Positions 16,641-26,044 of a stretch of DNA of 64,000 bases are shown here, one piece after another (the stretch's first letter is position 1; each line of letters opens with the position of its first letter). Location of the stretch: assembly GCF_017942085.1 (NCBI RefSeq), contig NZ_JAGKSP010000004.1:370775-434774 (forward strand), written 5' to 3'. This DNA comes from Paenibacillus lignilyticus (lineage in GTDB: Bacteria; Bacillota; Bacilli; Paenibacillales; Paenibacillaceae). Both the position numbers and the translations under genes were made by a program. Below the pieces are notes generated by a model. The model searched no databases. It had not been told where the DNA came from and saw only the letters and a program-made list of their open reading frames with translations.

Positions 16641-18389
16641 ATGCCAATATTGACGACTGACAAACAACAATTCCTGCTCGATGGCGAGCTGTTTCGCATC
16701 CTGTCAGGGGCTATTCACTATTTTCGCGTTGTACCGGAATATTGGCGGGACCGCCTTTGGAAGCTAAGGGAAGGCGGCTTCAATACGGTTGAAACCTATG
16801 TAGCCTGGAATATTCACGAGCCCAAGGAAGGCCAATTCGCGTTTGAGGGCATTGCGGATCTCGTTCGATTCATTGCGATTGCAGGGGAGCTGGGCTTGCA
16901 TGTCATCGTTCGTCCGAGTCCTTATATTTGCGCGGAGTGGGAGTTTGGCGGTCTGCCTGCTTGGCTGCTTGCTGATCCGGGCATGCGTCTGCGCTGCTAT
17001 CATCAGCCTTTTCTCGATAAAGTGGATGCGTATTACGACGTACTGCTGCCTAAGCTGGTACCGCTTCTCTCGACCAATGGCGGTCCGATTATCGCGATGC
17101 AGATTGAGAATGAATACGGCAGCTACGGGAACGACAAGAAGTACTTGAAGTATTTGGAGCATGGCATGAAGAACAGAGGCATCGACGTGCTGCTGTTCAC
17201 CTCCGATGGACCGGGCGATTTCTATCTGCAGGGCGGAATGGTGGAGGATGTTCTGGCGACCGTGAACTTCGGATCGCGCGTGCAAGAGTCATTCGATAAA
17301 TTAGGCGAGTATCAGCAAGATCAGCCGCTGATGTGCATGGAGTATTGGAACGGCTGGTTCGACCATTGGGGCGAGCAGCACCATACACGCGATTCGGAAG
17401 ATGCGGCACGCGTGCTGGATGATATGATGGCTGCAGGCGCTTCGGTGAATGCCTATATGTATCACGGCGGAACGAACTTCGGTTTCTATAATGGCGCGAA
17501 CTTCGGCGAGGAGAAACACCAACCGACGATTACAAGCTATGATTATGACGTGGCTATCAGCGAGTCCGGCGATCTGACGGACAAATTCTATAAATTCCGC
17601 GAGGTTATTTCGAAGTATGTCGAGCTTGGGCCGCTCAATCTCCCGGAGCCAATCAAGAAGAAAACCTACGGCAGCGTTACCTTGACAGAGCAAGCTCCGC
17701 TCTTCGCGTCCTTAGACATGCTTTCCGTTCCGGTAGAGCGTACATGCCCGGAAACGATGGAGCAGCTTGGGCAGGATTACGGTTTTATTCTGTATTCGAC
17801 GCGCGTGATCGGGCCGATTGCCGCTTCCCGTCTTAATTTGCAGGATGTGCATGACCGCGCACTTATTTTCTTAAATGGGGAGTACAAAGGCACGATCGAA
17901 CGCAATAACAAAAACCATGACGTGCTGCTCGATATCCCGGCAGAAGGGGCGACACTGGACATTCTGGTCGAGAACATGGGCCGCATTAATTATGGTCCCT
18001 ATATGAAAGATCCGAAGGGCATTACGGAAGGCGTACGGCTTGGCCAGCAATTTCTGTACCATTGGACGATCCGCCCGCTGCCGCTGGATGACCTCCGCAA
18101 GCTTGTCTATCAAGAGAGCAGCGTGAAGCAGGAGCAGCCGACGTTCTACAAGTCTTCCTTCCAAGTCGATGAAGCGGCGGATACCTTCCTCGCGCTGAGC
18201 GGTTGGACGAAAGGCGTTGTCTATGTGAACGGCTTCAATCTGGGCCGTTATTGGGAGATTGGACCACAGCAGACGTTATATATTCCGGCGCCGCTGCTTC
18301 GTGAAGGTGCGAATGAACTGATTATTTTCGAGCTCCATGGCTGTAACGAGCCTGTCGTCAAGTTGCAAGACAGCGCAGTGCTGGGCTAA
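16641..18389 (+). CDS. Beta-galactosidase, glycoside hydrolase family 35
   Basis: The 582-residue protein opens with the GH35 signature (LSGAIHYFRVVPEYWRDRL, then GFNTVETYVAWNIHEP). The acid/base glutamate is E158 in QIENEYGSYG and the nucleophile E234 in CMEYWNGWFDHWG. After the barrel come two beta-rich domains, with the C-terminal G-x-VYVNGFNLGRYW galactose-binding-like segment. There is no signal peptide, so it works in the cytoplasm on imported beta-galactosides. AAAGGGG precedes the ATG. It lies between a sugar binding protein and a Gfo/Idh/MocA enzyme, so the transported substrate is probably a galactose-containing oligosaccharide. Confidence 0.93.
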   Translation: MPILTTDKQQFLLDGELFRILSGAIHYFRVVPEYWRDRLWKLREGGFNTVETYVAWNIHEPKEGQFAFEGIADLVRFIAIAGELGLHVIVRPSPYICAEWEFGGLPAWLLADPGMRLRCYHQPFLDKVDAYYDVLLPKLVPLLSTNGGPIIAMQIENEYGSYGNDKKYLKYLEHGMKNRGIDVLLFTSDGPGDFYLQGGMVEDVLATVNFGSRVQESFDKLGEYQQDQPLMCMEYWNGWFDHWGEQHHTRDSEDAARVLDDMMAAGASVNAYMYHGGTNFGFYNGANFGEEKHQPTITSYDYDVAISESGDLTDKFYKFREVISKYVELGPLNLPEPIKKKTYGSVTLTEQAPLFASLDMLSVPVERTCPETMEQLGQDYGFILYSTRVIGPIAASRLNLQDVHDRALIFLNGEYKGTIERNNKNHDVLLDIPAEGATLDILVENMGRINYGPYMKDPKGITEGVRLGQQFLYHWTIRPLPLDDLRKLVYQESSVKQEQPTFYKSSFQVDEAADTFLALSGWTKGVVYVNGFNLGRYWEIGPQQTLYIPAPLLREGANELIIFELHGCNEPVVKLQDSAVLG

Positions 18390-18440
18390 CTGCGGAATAG
18401 GGAAGAGAAATCATTCTGGGAATCAAATGGGGGAGACAAC

Positions 18441-19709
18441 ATGGCTCAACTTACTGCAATACTAATTGGGGCAGGTGCACGGGGAGCGGGCAGCTATGCT
18501 CCTTTTGCTCTGGACTATCCGCATGAATTGAAATTCGTTGCGGTAGCCGAGCCGGATGCGAATCGCCGCGAGAAGTTTGCGAAGCAGCACAATATTCCGG
18601 AGGCGATGACCTTCGAATCTTGGGAGCAGCTGCTGGCGAATCCGAAGCTTGCGGATATAGCCGTTATTTGCACGATGGACCGGATGCATTTTCACCCAAC
18701 GCTACAGGCGTTAAACAACAAATACCATGTTCTGCTCGAGAAGCCGATGTCCCCGGACCCGCTGGAGTGTCTGCAAATGGAACAGGCGGCTCGCGAAAAT
18801 AATTGTTTGTTATCCATCTGCCATGTGCTGCGGTATACGCCGTTCTGGAGTAAGATTAAGCAAATTCTGAGCGATGGGCATATCGGCGATATCGTATCCA
18901 TCCAGCTCAACGAGAATGTGGGCTATTGGCATATCGCGCATAGCTTCGTCAGAGGGAACTGGAACAATTCCGAAACCTCCAGCCCGATGATCTTGGCGAA
19001 ATCATGCCACGACATGGACGTTCTGTCCTGGCTCATGGATCAGCCCTGTGTTCGGGTGAACTCCTACGGGTCGCTCATGCACTTCAATGAAGCGAACGCA
19101 CCGGAAGGGTCGGCCGATCGTTGTCTCGATTGTGCGGTAGAAACGACTTGTCCGTATTCGGCGCCTCGTTTCTATTTAAGCGAGCAATTTAAAGGCTGGG
19201 CCAGACATTTTACCCCGGAGCTTACCAAAGAAAATATCGTCCAAGGCTTGCGCGAAACGAATTACGGCCGCTGCGTGTATAAGAGCGACAATAACGTGGT
19301 CGATCATCAAGTCGTCGGCATGGAGTTTGCGAACGGGGCAACGGCGATGTTCAGCATGTGCGGCTTTACGTTCGAGCAGGAACGCAGAATTCAAATTATG
19401 GGCACGCGCGGCGAGCTGCGCGGCGATGACGATAAGATCACCTTGTTTGATTTCCTGACGCATCAGAAAACCGAAATTACGATTCCTTCGCAATCGAGCG
19501 GACACGGCGGCGGTGATGCCGGTATCGTCAGAAGTTTCCTGACCGATGTGCGGAATTATCACGGTCAAGAGACGTTAACATCAGCAGTCGCTTCCGTACG
19601 CAGCCATCTGATGGCGTTCGCTGCCGAAGCGTCCCGTCTTGATGGCGGCAAATCGATTGAATTAACGGCTTACGCGGAAGAATTGATGAAGCAAAGCGTT
19701 ACGAAATAA
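18441..19709 (+). CDS. Gfo/Idh/MocA-family oxidoreductase
   Basis: The 422-residue protein starts with a variant dinucleotide motif (AILIGAGARGAGSYAPFA). It has the catalytic EKP motif (HVLLEKPMSPDPLEC) and a substrate domain (KSCHDMDVLSWLM). A cysteine cluster D-R-C-L-D-C, T-T-C-P and G-R-C is found near residues 230-275, in the same place as the cysteine cluster of the protein at 9342. It closes the oligosaccharide operon and probably works on a released sugar or glycosidic intermediate; some family members open glycosidic bonds by transient oxidation. The exact substrate is not visible. Confidence 0.87.
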   Translation: MAQLTAILIGAGARGAGSYAPFALDYPHELKFVAVAEPDANRREKFAKQHNIPEAMTFESWEQLLANPKLADIAVICTMDRMHFHPTLQALNNKYHVLLEKPMSPDPLECLQMEQAARENNCLLSICHVLRYTPFWSKIKQILSDGHIGDIVSIQLNENVGYWHIAHSFVRGNWNNSETSSPMILAKSCHDMDVLSWLMDQPCVRVNSYGSLMHFNEANAPEGSADRCLDCAVETTCPYSAPRFYLSEQFKGWARHFTPELTKENIVQGLRETNYGRCVYKSDNNVVDHQVVGMEFANGATAMFSMCGFTFEQERRIQIMGTRGELRGDDDKITLFDFLTHQKTEITIPSQSSGHGGGDAGIVRSFLTDVRNYHGQETLTSAVASVRSHLMAFAAEASRLDGGKSIELTAYAEELMKQSVTK

Positions 19710-19713
19710 CGAG

Positions 19714-19746
19714 AAGGACTGCTTAGCGATAAGCAGTCCTTTTTTA
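19714..19746 (+). terminator. Rho-independent terminator of the oligosaccharide operon
   Basis: AAGGACTGCTTA and TAAGCAGTCCTT pair around GCGA and are followed by TTTT. Confidence 0.9.
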
Positions 19747-19866
19747 TTTTTCAGAAAGGTTAAAACTTACTGGAGAATATGATTGATTCCGAAGAGCAAC
19801 CTATAGTATATTTTTAGAATTATGCGAAGGTGTACGGTGCCTTTAGGTGTTTTAGGAGGACATGAA

Positions 19867-21144
19867 TTGGAGAAGCACAGTTTCATTCAAATCTTGCAAA
19901 ATGAGCTTGTCGTCGCGCTTGGCTGTACGGAACCGGTTGCGATCGCCTTAGCTGCGGCAAAAGCCAAAACCTACTTGCCTGATCCGATTGTACGCATCAC
20001 GGTTAAAGCGAGTGCAGGTATCATTAAGAATGCGTTGGCCGTGGGAATACCCGGCACGGAGCTGACCGGCATTGATTTTGTCGCTGCGTTAGGTGCATTG
20101 GCCGGCAATGCCGACAAGCAGCTGGAAGTGCTCGCCGACATTACGTCCGCGGATATCGCCGAGGCGCAAGCCATGGTGGAGCAAGGTACGGCCACTTTTG
20201 AGCTTGCGGACACGCCTCGGAAATTATATATAGAGGTTATTGCCGAAACGGAAGATCGCTATGCGAAGGTTGTGATTACGGATAATCACACGAATATTAC
20301 CCTTATTGAAGTAGATGGGAAGGTCGTAGAATCAGGCGGCTGCGCGAATGTTAGCTTCAAGAGCTCCAAGGAAGAACGCGGCGCGCTATCCATCGATGCT
20401 ATTGTGGATTTTGTGAATACGATCGATCCGGAAGAACTCCGTCTGGTGAAGCAAAGCATCGAGCTGAACCGAAAAGCCGGGCTGGACGGATTAGCCCATT
20501 CCTATGGGCTTGAAGTCGGGAAGACGATTAAAGAAAATGTGCAAAGAGGCATTCTGTCCGATGATTTAATCTCTCACGCGATGGCTCTGGCAGCGGCAGG
20601 ATCGGATGCGCGTATGGCCGGATCTTCGATGCCTGTTATGGCGAATTCGGGAAGCGGCAATCAAGGCATTGCCGCGACGAATCCTGTCATTGCGGCGGCA
20701 GAGAAGCTGGGGACATCGGAGGATAAATTGATCCGCGCGGTTGCGCTCAGCCATCTAGTCACGATTTATATTAAATCGAAATTCGGCCGTTTATCCGCAT
20801 TATGCGGCGTGACGGTATCCGGTACGGGTGCAAGCTGTGGCATCACCTATTTGCTCGGCGGTGGCAAATCGGAGATAAAAGGCGCGATCCAGAACATGCT
20901 CGGCAACGTAACCGGGATGATGTGTGATGGTGCCAAAGGCGGCTGCGCCATGAAAGTAGCGACCTGCACAAGCGCAGCCGTTCAATCGGCGCTTCTGGCT
21001 TCCAAAGGGATGACCATTTCATCGACCAATGGTTTTATCGAGAACGATGCGGAGAAAACGATCGATAACTTCTGCCGGATCGGAAATGAAGCGACCTCGG
21101 ATATCGATAATCTGATTCTCGATATGATGCTGAATAAGGAATAA
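19867..21144 (+). CDS. L-cysteine desulfidase family / UPF0597 Fe-S serine dehydratase-like
   Basis: The start is set at TTG 19867, because AGGAGGA (19854-19860) lies 6 nt upstream and the resulting N-terminus (MEKHSFIQILQNEL) matches the family. An in-frame ATG at 19822 would add 15 residues. The 425-residue protein has GCTEPVAIALAAAKAK near the N-terminus and conserved cysteines in SGGCANV, GASCGI, MMCDGAKGGCAMK and TCTSA, which are expected to bind an iron-sulfur cluster. The family cleaves L-cysteine to pyruvate, ammonia and sulfide, or L-serine to pyruvate. It stands alone between two terminators, so it is monocistronic. Confidence 0.85.
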   Translation: MEKHSFIQILQNELVVALGCTEPVAIALAAAKAKTYLPDPIVRITVKASAGIIKNALAVGIPGTELTGIDFVAALGALAGNADKQLEVLADITSADIAEAQAMVEQGTATFELADTPRKLYIEVIAETEDRYAKVVITDNHTNITLIEVDGKVVESGGCANVSFKSSKEERGALSIDAIVDFVNTIDPEELRLVKQSIELNRKAGLDGLAHSYGLEVGKTIKENVQRGILSDDLISHAMALAAAGSDARMAGSSMPVMANSGSGNQGIAATNPVIAAAEKLGTSEDKLIRAVALSHLVTIYIKSKFGRLSALCGVTVSGTGASCGITYLLGGGKSEIKGAIQNMLGNVTGMMCDGAKGGCAMKVATCTSAAVQSALLASKGMTISSTNGFIENDAEKTIDNFCRIGNEATSDIDNLILDMMLNKE

Positions 21145-21147
21145 ACG

Positions 21148-21175
21148 AAAATCCGCCTTCTCGGCGGATTTTTTG
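21148..21175. terminator. Terminator between desulfidase and first ger operon
   Basis: AAATCCGCC and CGGCGGATT pair around TTCT and are followed by TTTTT. The convergent germination operon ends at 21203, so it may serve both strands. Confidence 0.85.
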
Positions 21176-21202
21176 TATGCTGACCAAGCGAGGTTAACCG
21201 AT

Positions 21203-22288
21203 TTATTTCCTGATTCCCATTTCCGAAAGCTTCACCTTAACGTTTAACTTTACGTCTATCGTTGGATACTGTTGATTCCATTCCGCTTCGTTCCAATTTC
21301 TCGTCTTGCTCCTAACGAAATCCCCTAATCCAAACGGGTCGATCCCTTCTTTTTTAAACCTTTGTATCAGATCCATTCCGGTTGAGGTTATATCCGCTTC
21401 AAAGCTTTCTACCATCTTCTGCTGTTCATGCAAGGTTAAGCGAATCCCCCTCGAATCAATTAATTCGCTGTTCATGTTTAAATTTATCGTTACCTTTGGA
21501 CGCTGCGTATCTTTCCCCACGCGATATTTCACCTTCGAACCTACATTTTTCAAGGCGATGTAAGATCCGTTGTCCAATTTGGTTTCAAGAATACCGCCAT
21601 GTTTCACATTTTCCATAAGCAGCTTCATGACTCGCATCTGCTTCTCGTTCAGTGACAGGATATATTTGTCATCCTTAAATAACGCTATACCGGAAATCAT
21701 CACTTGATTGTTTTGCAGTTTAATGAGCGGCAGAAAAGGGTCCATTCCTTTTCCCAGATAAGCGTACTCGAAATCATGAAGATTTTGCCTCGGAACAAGT
21801 CCGTTCCGCACGTTCGTATCGAGCAAATTAAACAAGAACATGCCTTTCTCCTCATCGGAACTGAAATTCGATTGCAATAGCTCCTTTGCTTTTCCATCAA
21901 CAACAGCTAAATACATCCTTCTTGAAGCAAGAGGATCCCGCAAAACGACATCCAATTGATCTGCCAATCCTTTTGCCGCCAACTCTTGTTCAAATAGGAT
22001 TACCGAAGCTTTTCCGGGTTTAATGGGACGGTTTAATTGCATGTCCATCAATTCTGTAATGTTCTTGGTCGTGTGGCCAACCTTGGAGTACAAGATATTG
22101 GTAACGGTAGCGGATTTGCCGGCTTGAAATTTAGGCGCCGCTATCGTAAATTCGATATCATCGTTTGGCGCTTCATCGAATGCGCAAACAAAAGTAATGG
22201 TTATTTTCTCCAACACTTCTTGCTTGACGCACCCACTCAGCAACAGCAGAAAACAGGTAAGCAGGAATAAGGGGAAAAATCGAATCAT
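21203..22288 (-). CDS. Ger(x)C spore germination lipoprotein (GerAC-like), operon 1
   Basis: The 361-residue protein has the signal LLLLSGC, so a cysteine at residue ~20 is lipidated. The C-terminal domain ends with DPFGLGDFVRSK and a beta-rich tail VKLNVKVKLSEMG, as in GerAC/GerKC proteins. It forms the C subunit of a nutrient germinant receptor in the spore inner membrane. Its start overlaps the stop of the B gene by 4 bases (22285-22288), showing translational coupling. It is the last gene of an A-B-C set on the minus strand. Confidence 0.9.
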   Translation of the reverse strand: MIRFFPLFLLTCFLLLLSGCVKQEVLEKITITFVCAFDEAPNDDIEFTIAAPKFQAGKSATVTNILYSKVGHTTKNITELMDMQLNRPIKPGKASVILFEQELAAKGLADQLDVVLRDPLASRRMYLAVVDGKAKELLQSNFSSDEEKGMFLFNLLDTNVRNGLVPRQNLHDFEYAYLGKGMDPFLPLIKLQNNQVMISGIALFKDDKYILSLNEKQMRVMKLLMENVKHGGILETKLDNGSYIALKNVGSKVKYRVGKDTQRPKVTINLNMNSELIDSRGIRLTLHEQQKMVESFEADITSTGMDLIQRFKKEGIDPFGLGDFVRSKTRNWNEAEWNQQYPTIDVKLNVKVKLSEMGIRK

Positions 22289-23373
22289 ACGGTTCTTCTC
22301 ACTTTCATTCTGACCACGTCGACGATAAATACGAATGGAATATACGCATAAATCATGTAGAATCCGATCTCGGATAACAGGTTTTGTAAGGCCTCAATGC
22401 CAGTCCGACCCGGAATCAGACATACAAGAATGAAGACCACAATTAATAAGACCGGAAGGACAGTCAATTGTTTTACGGAGAAAATCAGCTTGCACACTCG
22501 ACTTGAAGCCCAGAGACTGAGGCATATGATCGGAATCACCCATAAAATCTGTGATGTAGCTCCGATATATTCAAATCGTTCAATGAACGGAAAATGCACG
22601 AATTTATACTTGCTTAACTGCGGCCATATTTCAGTCGATAATTGTTCGGGTTTGAACAACAATAATGAAAAGAAAATAATGATTAAATAAGAAGCGGTTG
22701 TAATTCCATTGGCCAAATGAGCCCACTTTTCGGATTTTCTTGGCATTCGGATGAAGGTGTAGCAGAACAAGAGCACTTCCACGCCTAAATAAGGAAATGT
22801 CAACGTCGTACCTGCTTGGACGATTTCATTTAACGAATGATCCAGAACCGGTGATAAATTGCTGAAATGATAAAAAGTCGAAGGGAAAAACAAAGACAAT
22901 ATTGTAATATACCTCAGCATGCTAAACAGACATATGCCCACGATCACACGAAAACCTCCTGCGACGATGTAATAAACGAGCAGGAGCAGCACAAACGCTA
23001 ACGGCCATGTATTCAGATCAGGAAACAGCCAGACTTGGATAATCTCGATAAACATGCGTAGTAGATAAGTTGCTATAAGCAGGAAGTAACCGATAAAGAT
23101 AAAATTAAGACCTCCACCTAACAATTTCCCGAAAAATCGTTTATGAATTTGGATAAGGTCAGTCTCATTCCGGTTGAGAATGCGATACATCATCCAAATA
23201 ATAATATGGAAACTGATTCCGCATAGGATGACAGAAATCCATGAATCTTGTCCTGCCAATTGAATGGGTTTGGTCGACATAGAGACATATTCCGGCCCGA
23301 ACTGCATGGCATGAATCAATATAAAAACGAGAAAAGGGGAGATGGTAAAACGCAGATGTTCCGTTGACTTCAT
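22285..23373 (-). CDS. GerAB/ArcD-type germinant receptor permease, operon 1
   Basis: The start is placed at ATG 23373, preceded by GGGGGTGAT at the correct spacing, giving 362 residues that start MKSTEHLRF. An ATG at 23400 overlaps the A-gene stop in ATGA form and would add 9 residues, so either is possible. About ten hydrophobic helices are seen (for example LIHAMQFGPEYVS, LLLVYYIVAGGFRV). The protein belongs to the amino acid/polyamine permease-like B subunits of germinant receptors, which are thought to bind the germinant within the membrane. Confidence 0.88.
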   Translation of the reverse strand: MKSTEHLRFTISPFLVFILIHAMQFGPEYVSMSTKPIQLAGQDSWISVILCGISFHIIIWMMYRILNRNETDLIQIHKRFFGKLLGGGLNFIFIGYFLLIATYLLRMFIEIIQVWLFPDLNTWPLAFVLLLLVYYIVAGGFRVIVGICLFSMLRYITILSLFFPSTFYHFSNLSPVLDHSLNEIVQAGTTLTFPYLGVEVLLFCYTFIRMPRKSEKWAHLANGITTASYLIIIFFSLLLFKPEQLSTEIWPQLSKYKFVHFPFIERFEYIGATSQILWVIPIICLSLWASSRVCKLIFSVKQLTVLPVLLIVVFILVCLIPGRTGIEALQNLLSEIGFYMIYAYIPFVFIVDVVRMKVRRTV

Positions 23374-23396
23374 GGTTGCATCACCCCCAGAGCTAA

Positions 23397-24863
23397 TCAT
23401 TCATCTATGTCCCTCTTTTTTAGGTCCCTCTTTTTGTTTGCATTTTTCTTGTCGAATCTTACGGGTTTAGGCGATCTCAAGAAGCTGAATCGATGATGAA
23501 ACTTCGAGTAAGGCGGACGAACGACCGTATCATATAAGTCTGAAGTGCGGAATGGATAGATCGGAACCAAGTAAGGCATCCCGAGAGAGGTTAAGCGCAA
23601 TAAATGGGCAACCAAGGCAAACGTGCAAATGAAAATGCCTAATAAGCCCCATATCTGCGCGGCGAAGATAAATGGAAAACGCAAAATGCGGATCGTTGAG
23701 CTCATTCGAAAGATAGGTGTCGTGAACGAAGCCAATGCCGATAACGCCACGATGATCAATAAAAAATTACTTGTAAGCGCGGCTTCTACGGCTGCCGTAC
23801 CGAGCACGATACCTCCGACAATCCCAATGGTTTGTCCGATTTTCGTAGGCAATCTTGCGCCGGCTTCCCGTAACAATTCAATGACAAGTTCCATAATGAG
23901 GACTTCTACGATTGGAGGAAAAGGGACATTGATCCTCGAGGAAACGATCGTGGGCAGAAAGACATTAGAAATTCCCTGTCCGTGATAGGTCATAACAGCA
24001 ACATACAACGAAGAGGCATAGACGGAAAACAGCACCGCAAACACGCGAATCATCCGTAATAAGGAACCGACGATCCAAGGCAAATAATAATCTTCATAAG
24101 TAATGAAAAACGACCATAGGTTGACCGGGGCAAAAAAGGCAGTCGGGGACCCATCCTTCATTACGCATAGTTGCCCAGAGGAAACGGCCCAGGCAACGTA
24201 GTCCGCTCTTTCCGTGCCGATCGTCTGCGGAAAGATGGAATTGGAATTATCCTCGATCATTTGTTGAAGCAGCGTGCTGTCCGTGATTTGATCGAACTGC
24301 ACATCCTCAATGCGCTGTATGCATGTTTGTAAATATTGTTCGTTCGCTATGCCTTTTATGTAAACAATCGCAATCCTCGACTTGGATATGCTCCCTACAG
24401 TGAGCTCTTTCACACGTAAATCAGGATAGGGAAGGCGCTTGCGTACTAAGTTAAGATTGACATCCAACGATTCAACGAAGGCCTCTCTGGGTCCTTCCAC
24501 CGTGAATTCGACCTCGGGAATCGTGACGTTGCGCCCCTTGGATGCAGCCGCATTGATCAAGATACAATGATGGCTTTGCCGGCCTAATTGAATCGCAACA
24601 TATCCCCGATAAATCTTGCTTTCGATAAGATCCCAATCGGAGGATATTTCTTTTTCCGCTACGGGGACACAGTGGTACAAGTCCTCGAAGGACATGTCGG
24701 AATGGTTGCTTAGGCAGCTAAGGATATGCTGCTGCAAGACTTCTTCCTCCGTGAGAGATTTAAAATAGCCGATGTACAAAGTGCCCGCGTTTATTTGATG
24801 TTCGTAACATACGAAATCCGCGGACTCACCAAGCTCCTTCCAAGACTCTGGGACCGTACTCAC
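23397..24863 (-). CDS. GerA-family spore germination protein (A subunit), operon 1
   Basis: The protein starts at GTG 24863, with AGAGGGA about 8 nt upstream. It has 488 residues, at the short end for GerAA homologues. The soluble N-terminal half (to ~250) is followed by a membrane half with the family hallmarks: SSGQLCVMKDGSPTAFFAPVN, FPPIVEVLIMELVIELLREAG, LPTKIGQTIGIVGGIVLG and PTFRTSDLYDTVVRPP-type ending. A-B-C together make one Ger receptor. An 18-codon frame starting GTG 24882 behind GGAGGAATTATA overlaps the start in another frame and could be a leader peptide; I do not rely on it. Confidence 0.9.
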   Translation of the reverse strand: MSTVPESWKELGESADFVCYEHQINAGTLYIGYFKSLTEEEVLQQHILSCLSNHSDMSFEDLYHCVPVAEKEISSDWDLIESKIYRGYVAIQLGRQSHHCILINAAASKGRNVTIPEVEFTVEGPREAFVESLDVNLNLVRKRLPYPDLRVKELTVGSISKSRIAIVYIKGIANEQYLQTCIQRIEDVQFDQITDSTLLQQMIEDNSNSIFPQTIGTERADYVAWAVSSGQLCVMKDGSPTAFFAPVNLWSFFITYEDYYLPWIVGSLLRMIRVFAVLFSVYASSLYVAVMTYHGQGISNVFLPTIVSSRINVPFPPIVEVLIMELVIELLREAGARLPTKIGQTIGIVGGIVLGTAAVEAALTSNFLLIIVALSALASFTTPIFRMSSTIRILRFPFIFAAQIWGLLGIFICTFALVAHLLRLTSLGMPYLVPIYPFRTSDLYDTVVRPPYSKFHHRFSFLRSPKPVRFDKKNANKKRDLKKRDIDE

Positions 24864-24982
24864 TTCTAATCCCTCTTTTCACTATAATTCCTCCATAAAT
24901 TGTGTCACGAGAAGAGGGTAATTATTCAAAATCGGATCCGCCGGCTGATGGTTCACATTCAGTTCATAAAGTTGAGCTAACA

Positions 24983-25006
24983 TCCTAGGTAATCAGTTAT
25001 CTAGGA
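24983..25006. promoter_or_regulatory. Palindrome overlapping the drrA-like ribosome binding site
   Basis: TCCTAGGTAA and TTATCTAGGA form a 9-of-10 inverted repeat around TCAG. The right arm runs into the AGGAGGA ribosome binding site of the ABC transporter gene at 25016. As DNA it looks like an operator for a dimeric repressor; as RNA the hairpin would hide part of the binding site. No regulator gene lies next to it. Confidence 0.5.
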
Positions 25007-25015
25007 GGAATTGCA

Positions 25016-26044
25016 ATGGTTTATGGAAACAAAAGCGGGTCAAACGGCGATTGGGCCGTTGAAGCACAGGGGCTCGTCAAAACATTTGGCGATAACCGTG
25101 CAGTAGATGGCGTGGATCTGCAAGTGCGTACCGGTTCGATCTATGGTGTACTCGGTCCCAATGGTGCAGGCAAAACGACAACGATTCGCATGCTGGCAAC
25201 GCTGCTCCGGCCGGACGCGGGTTCGGCGAGAATTTTCGGTCACGATGTGGTGAAGGAATCACAGATTGTCCGTCAATTGATCGGAGTGACCGGCCAGTAT
25301 GCCTCTGTCGATGAGTCCCTTAGCGCTACCGAGAACTTGATTATCTTCTCTCGGCTGCTTGGGCTGGGGCGGGCGGAATCGCGCCGTAAAGCAGAAGAGC
25401 TGCTTGAGGAATTCGGTTTGACCGAGGCTGCCAAGCGTCCGCTTAAGAACTTCTCAGGCGGCATGCGGCGCCGGCTGGATCTGGCTGCAAGCTTGATCGC
25501 GCAGCCTCCTCTCATCTTCTTGGATGAGCCGACTACCGGCTTGGATCCGCGAACTCGTTCGCAGATGTGGGACACGATCCGCCGGCTTGTGAAGACGGGC
25601 TCGACGGTCCTGCTGACTACGCAGTATCTCGATGAGGCCGATCAATTGGCTGATCGGATAGCGGTTATCGATACCGGCAAAGTAGTCGCGGAAGGTACCG
25701 TAGATGAATTGAAAGCTTCCGTAGGTACTTCATCGCTGCATCTGCGGCTTGCGGATCTCGAGGATAACAACAGTGCGCGTCATATTATTGAACAGGTGCT
25801 GGGCGTTCCGACCAAAATCTCATCCGAAGCGGGCAAAATTACGGCACCGATGGCAAATGCCGACCTCGTTACCGATCTGCTTATTGCGTTGCGTACGGCC
25901 GGCATTCACCTGTCCGAGATGAGCGTACAGAAGCCGACGCTTGACGAAGTATTCCTAACGATTACAGGGGAAGGCGTAAAGGAAGATGCCTCAACGACGC
26001 AGGCATCCGATGACATGTATAAAGCGAAGGAGGCAAGAGCATGA
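25016..26044 (+). CDS. ABC transporter ATP-binding protein, daunorubicin-resistance DrrA type
   Basis: The 342-residue protein has Walker A GPNGAGKT at residues 47-54, signature FSGGMRRRLDLA, Walker B IFLDEPTTGLDP and a switch-region TTQYLDEADQLADR. The C-terminal ~100 residues are the DrrA-type extension (TSSLHLRLADLED, then PTLDEVFLTITG). It energises efflux with the DrrB-like permease whose start overlaps its stop (ATGA at 26041). Substrate is unknown; drugs or lipids are usual for the family. A palindrome over its ribosome binding site suggests repressor control. Confidence 0.92.
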   Translation: MVYGNKSGSNGDWAVEAQGLVKTFGDNRAVDGVDLQVRTGSIYGVLGPNGAGKTTTIRMLATLLRPDAGSARIFGHDVVKESQIVRQLIGVTGQYASVDESLSATENLIIFSRLLGLGRAESRRKAEELLEEFGLTEAAKRPLKNFSGGMRRRLDLAASLIAQPPLIFLDEPTTGLDPRTRSQMWDTIRRLVKTGSTVLLTTQYLDEADQLADRIAVIDTGKVVAEGTVDELKASVGTSSLHLRLADLEDNNSARHIIEQVLGVPTKISSEAGKITAPMANADLVTDLLIALRTAGIHLSEMSVQKPTLDEVFLTITGEGVKEDASTTQASDDMYKAKEARA

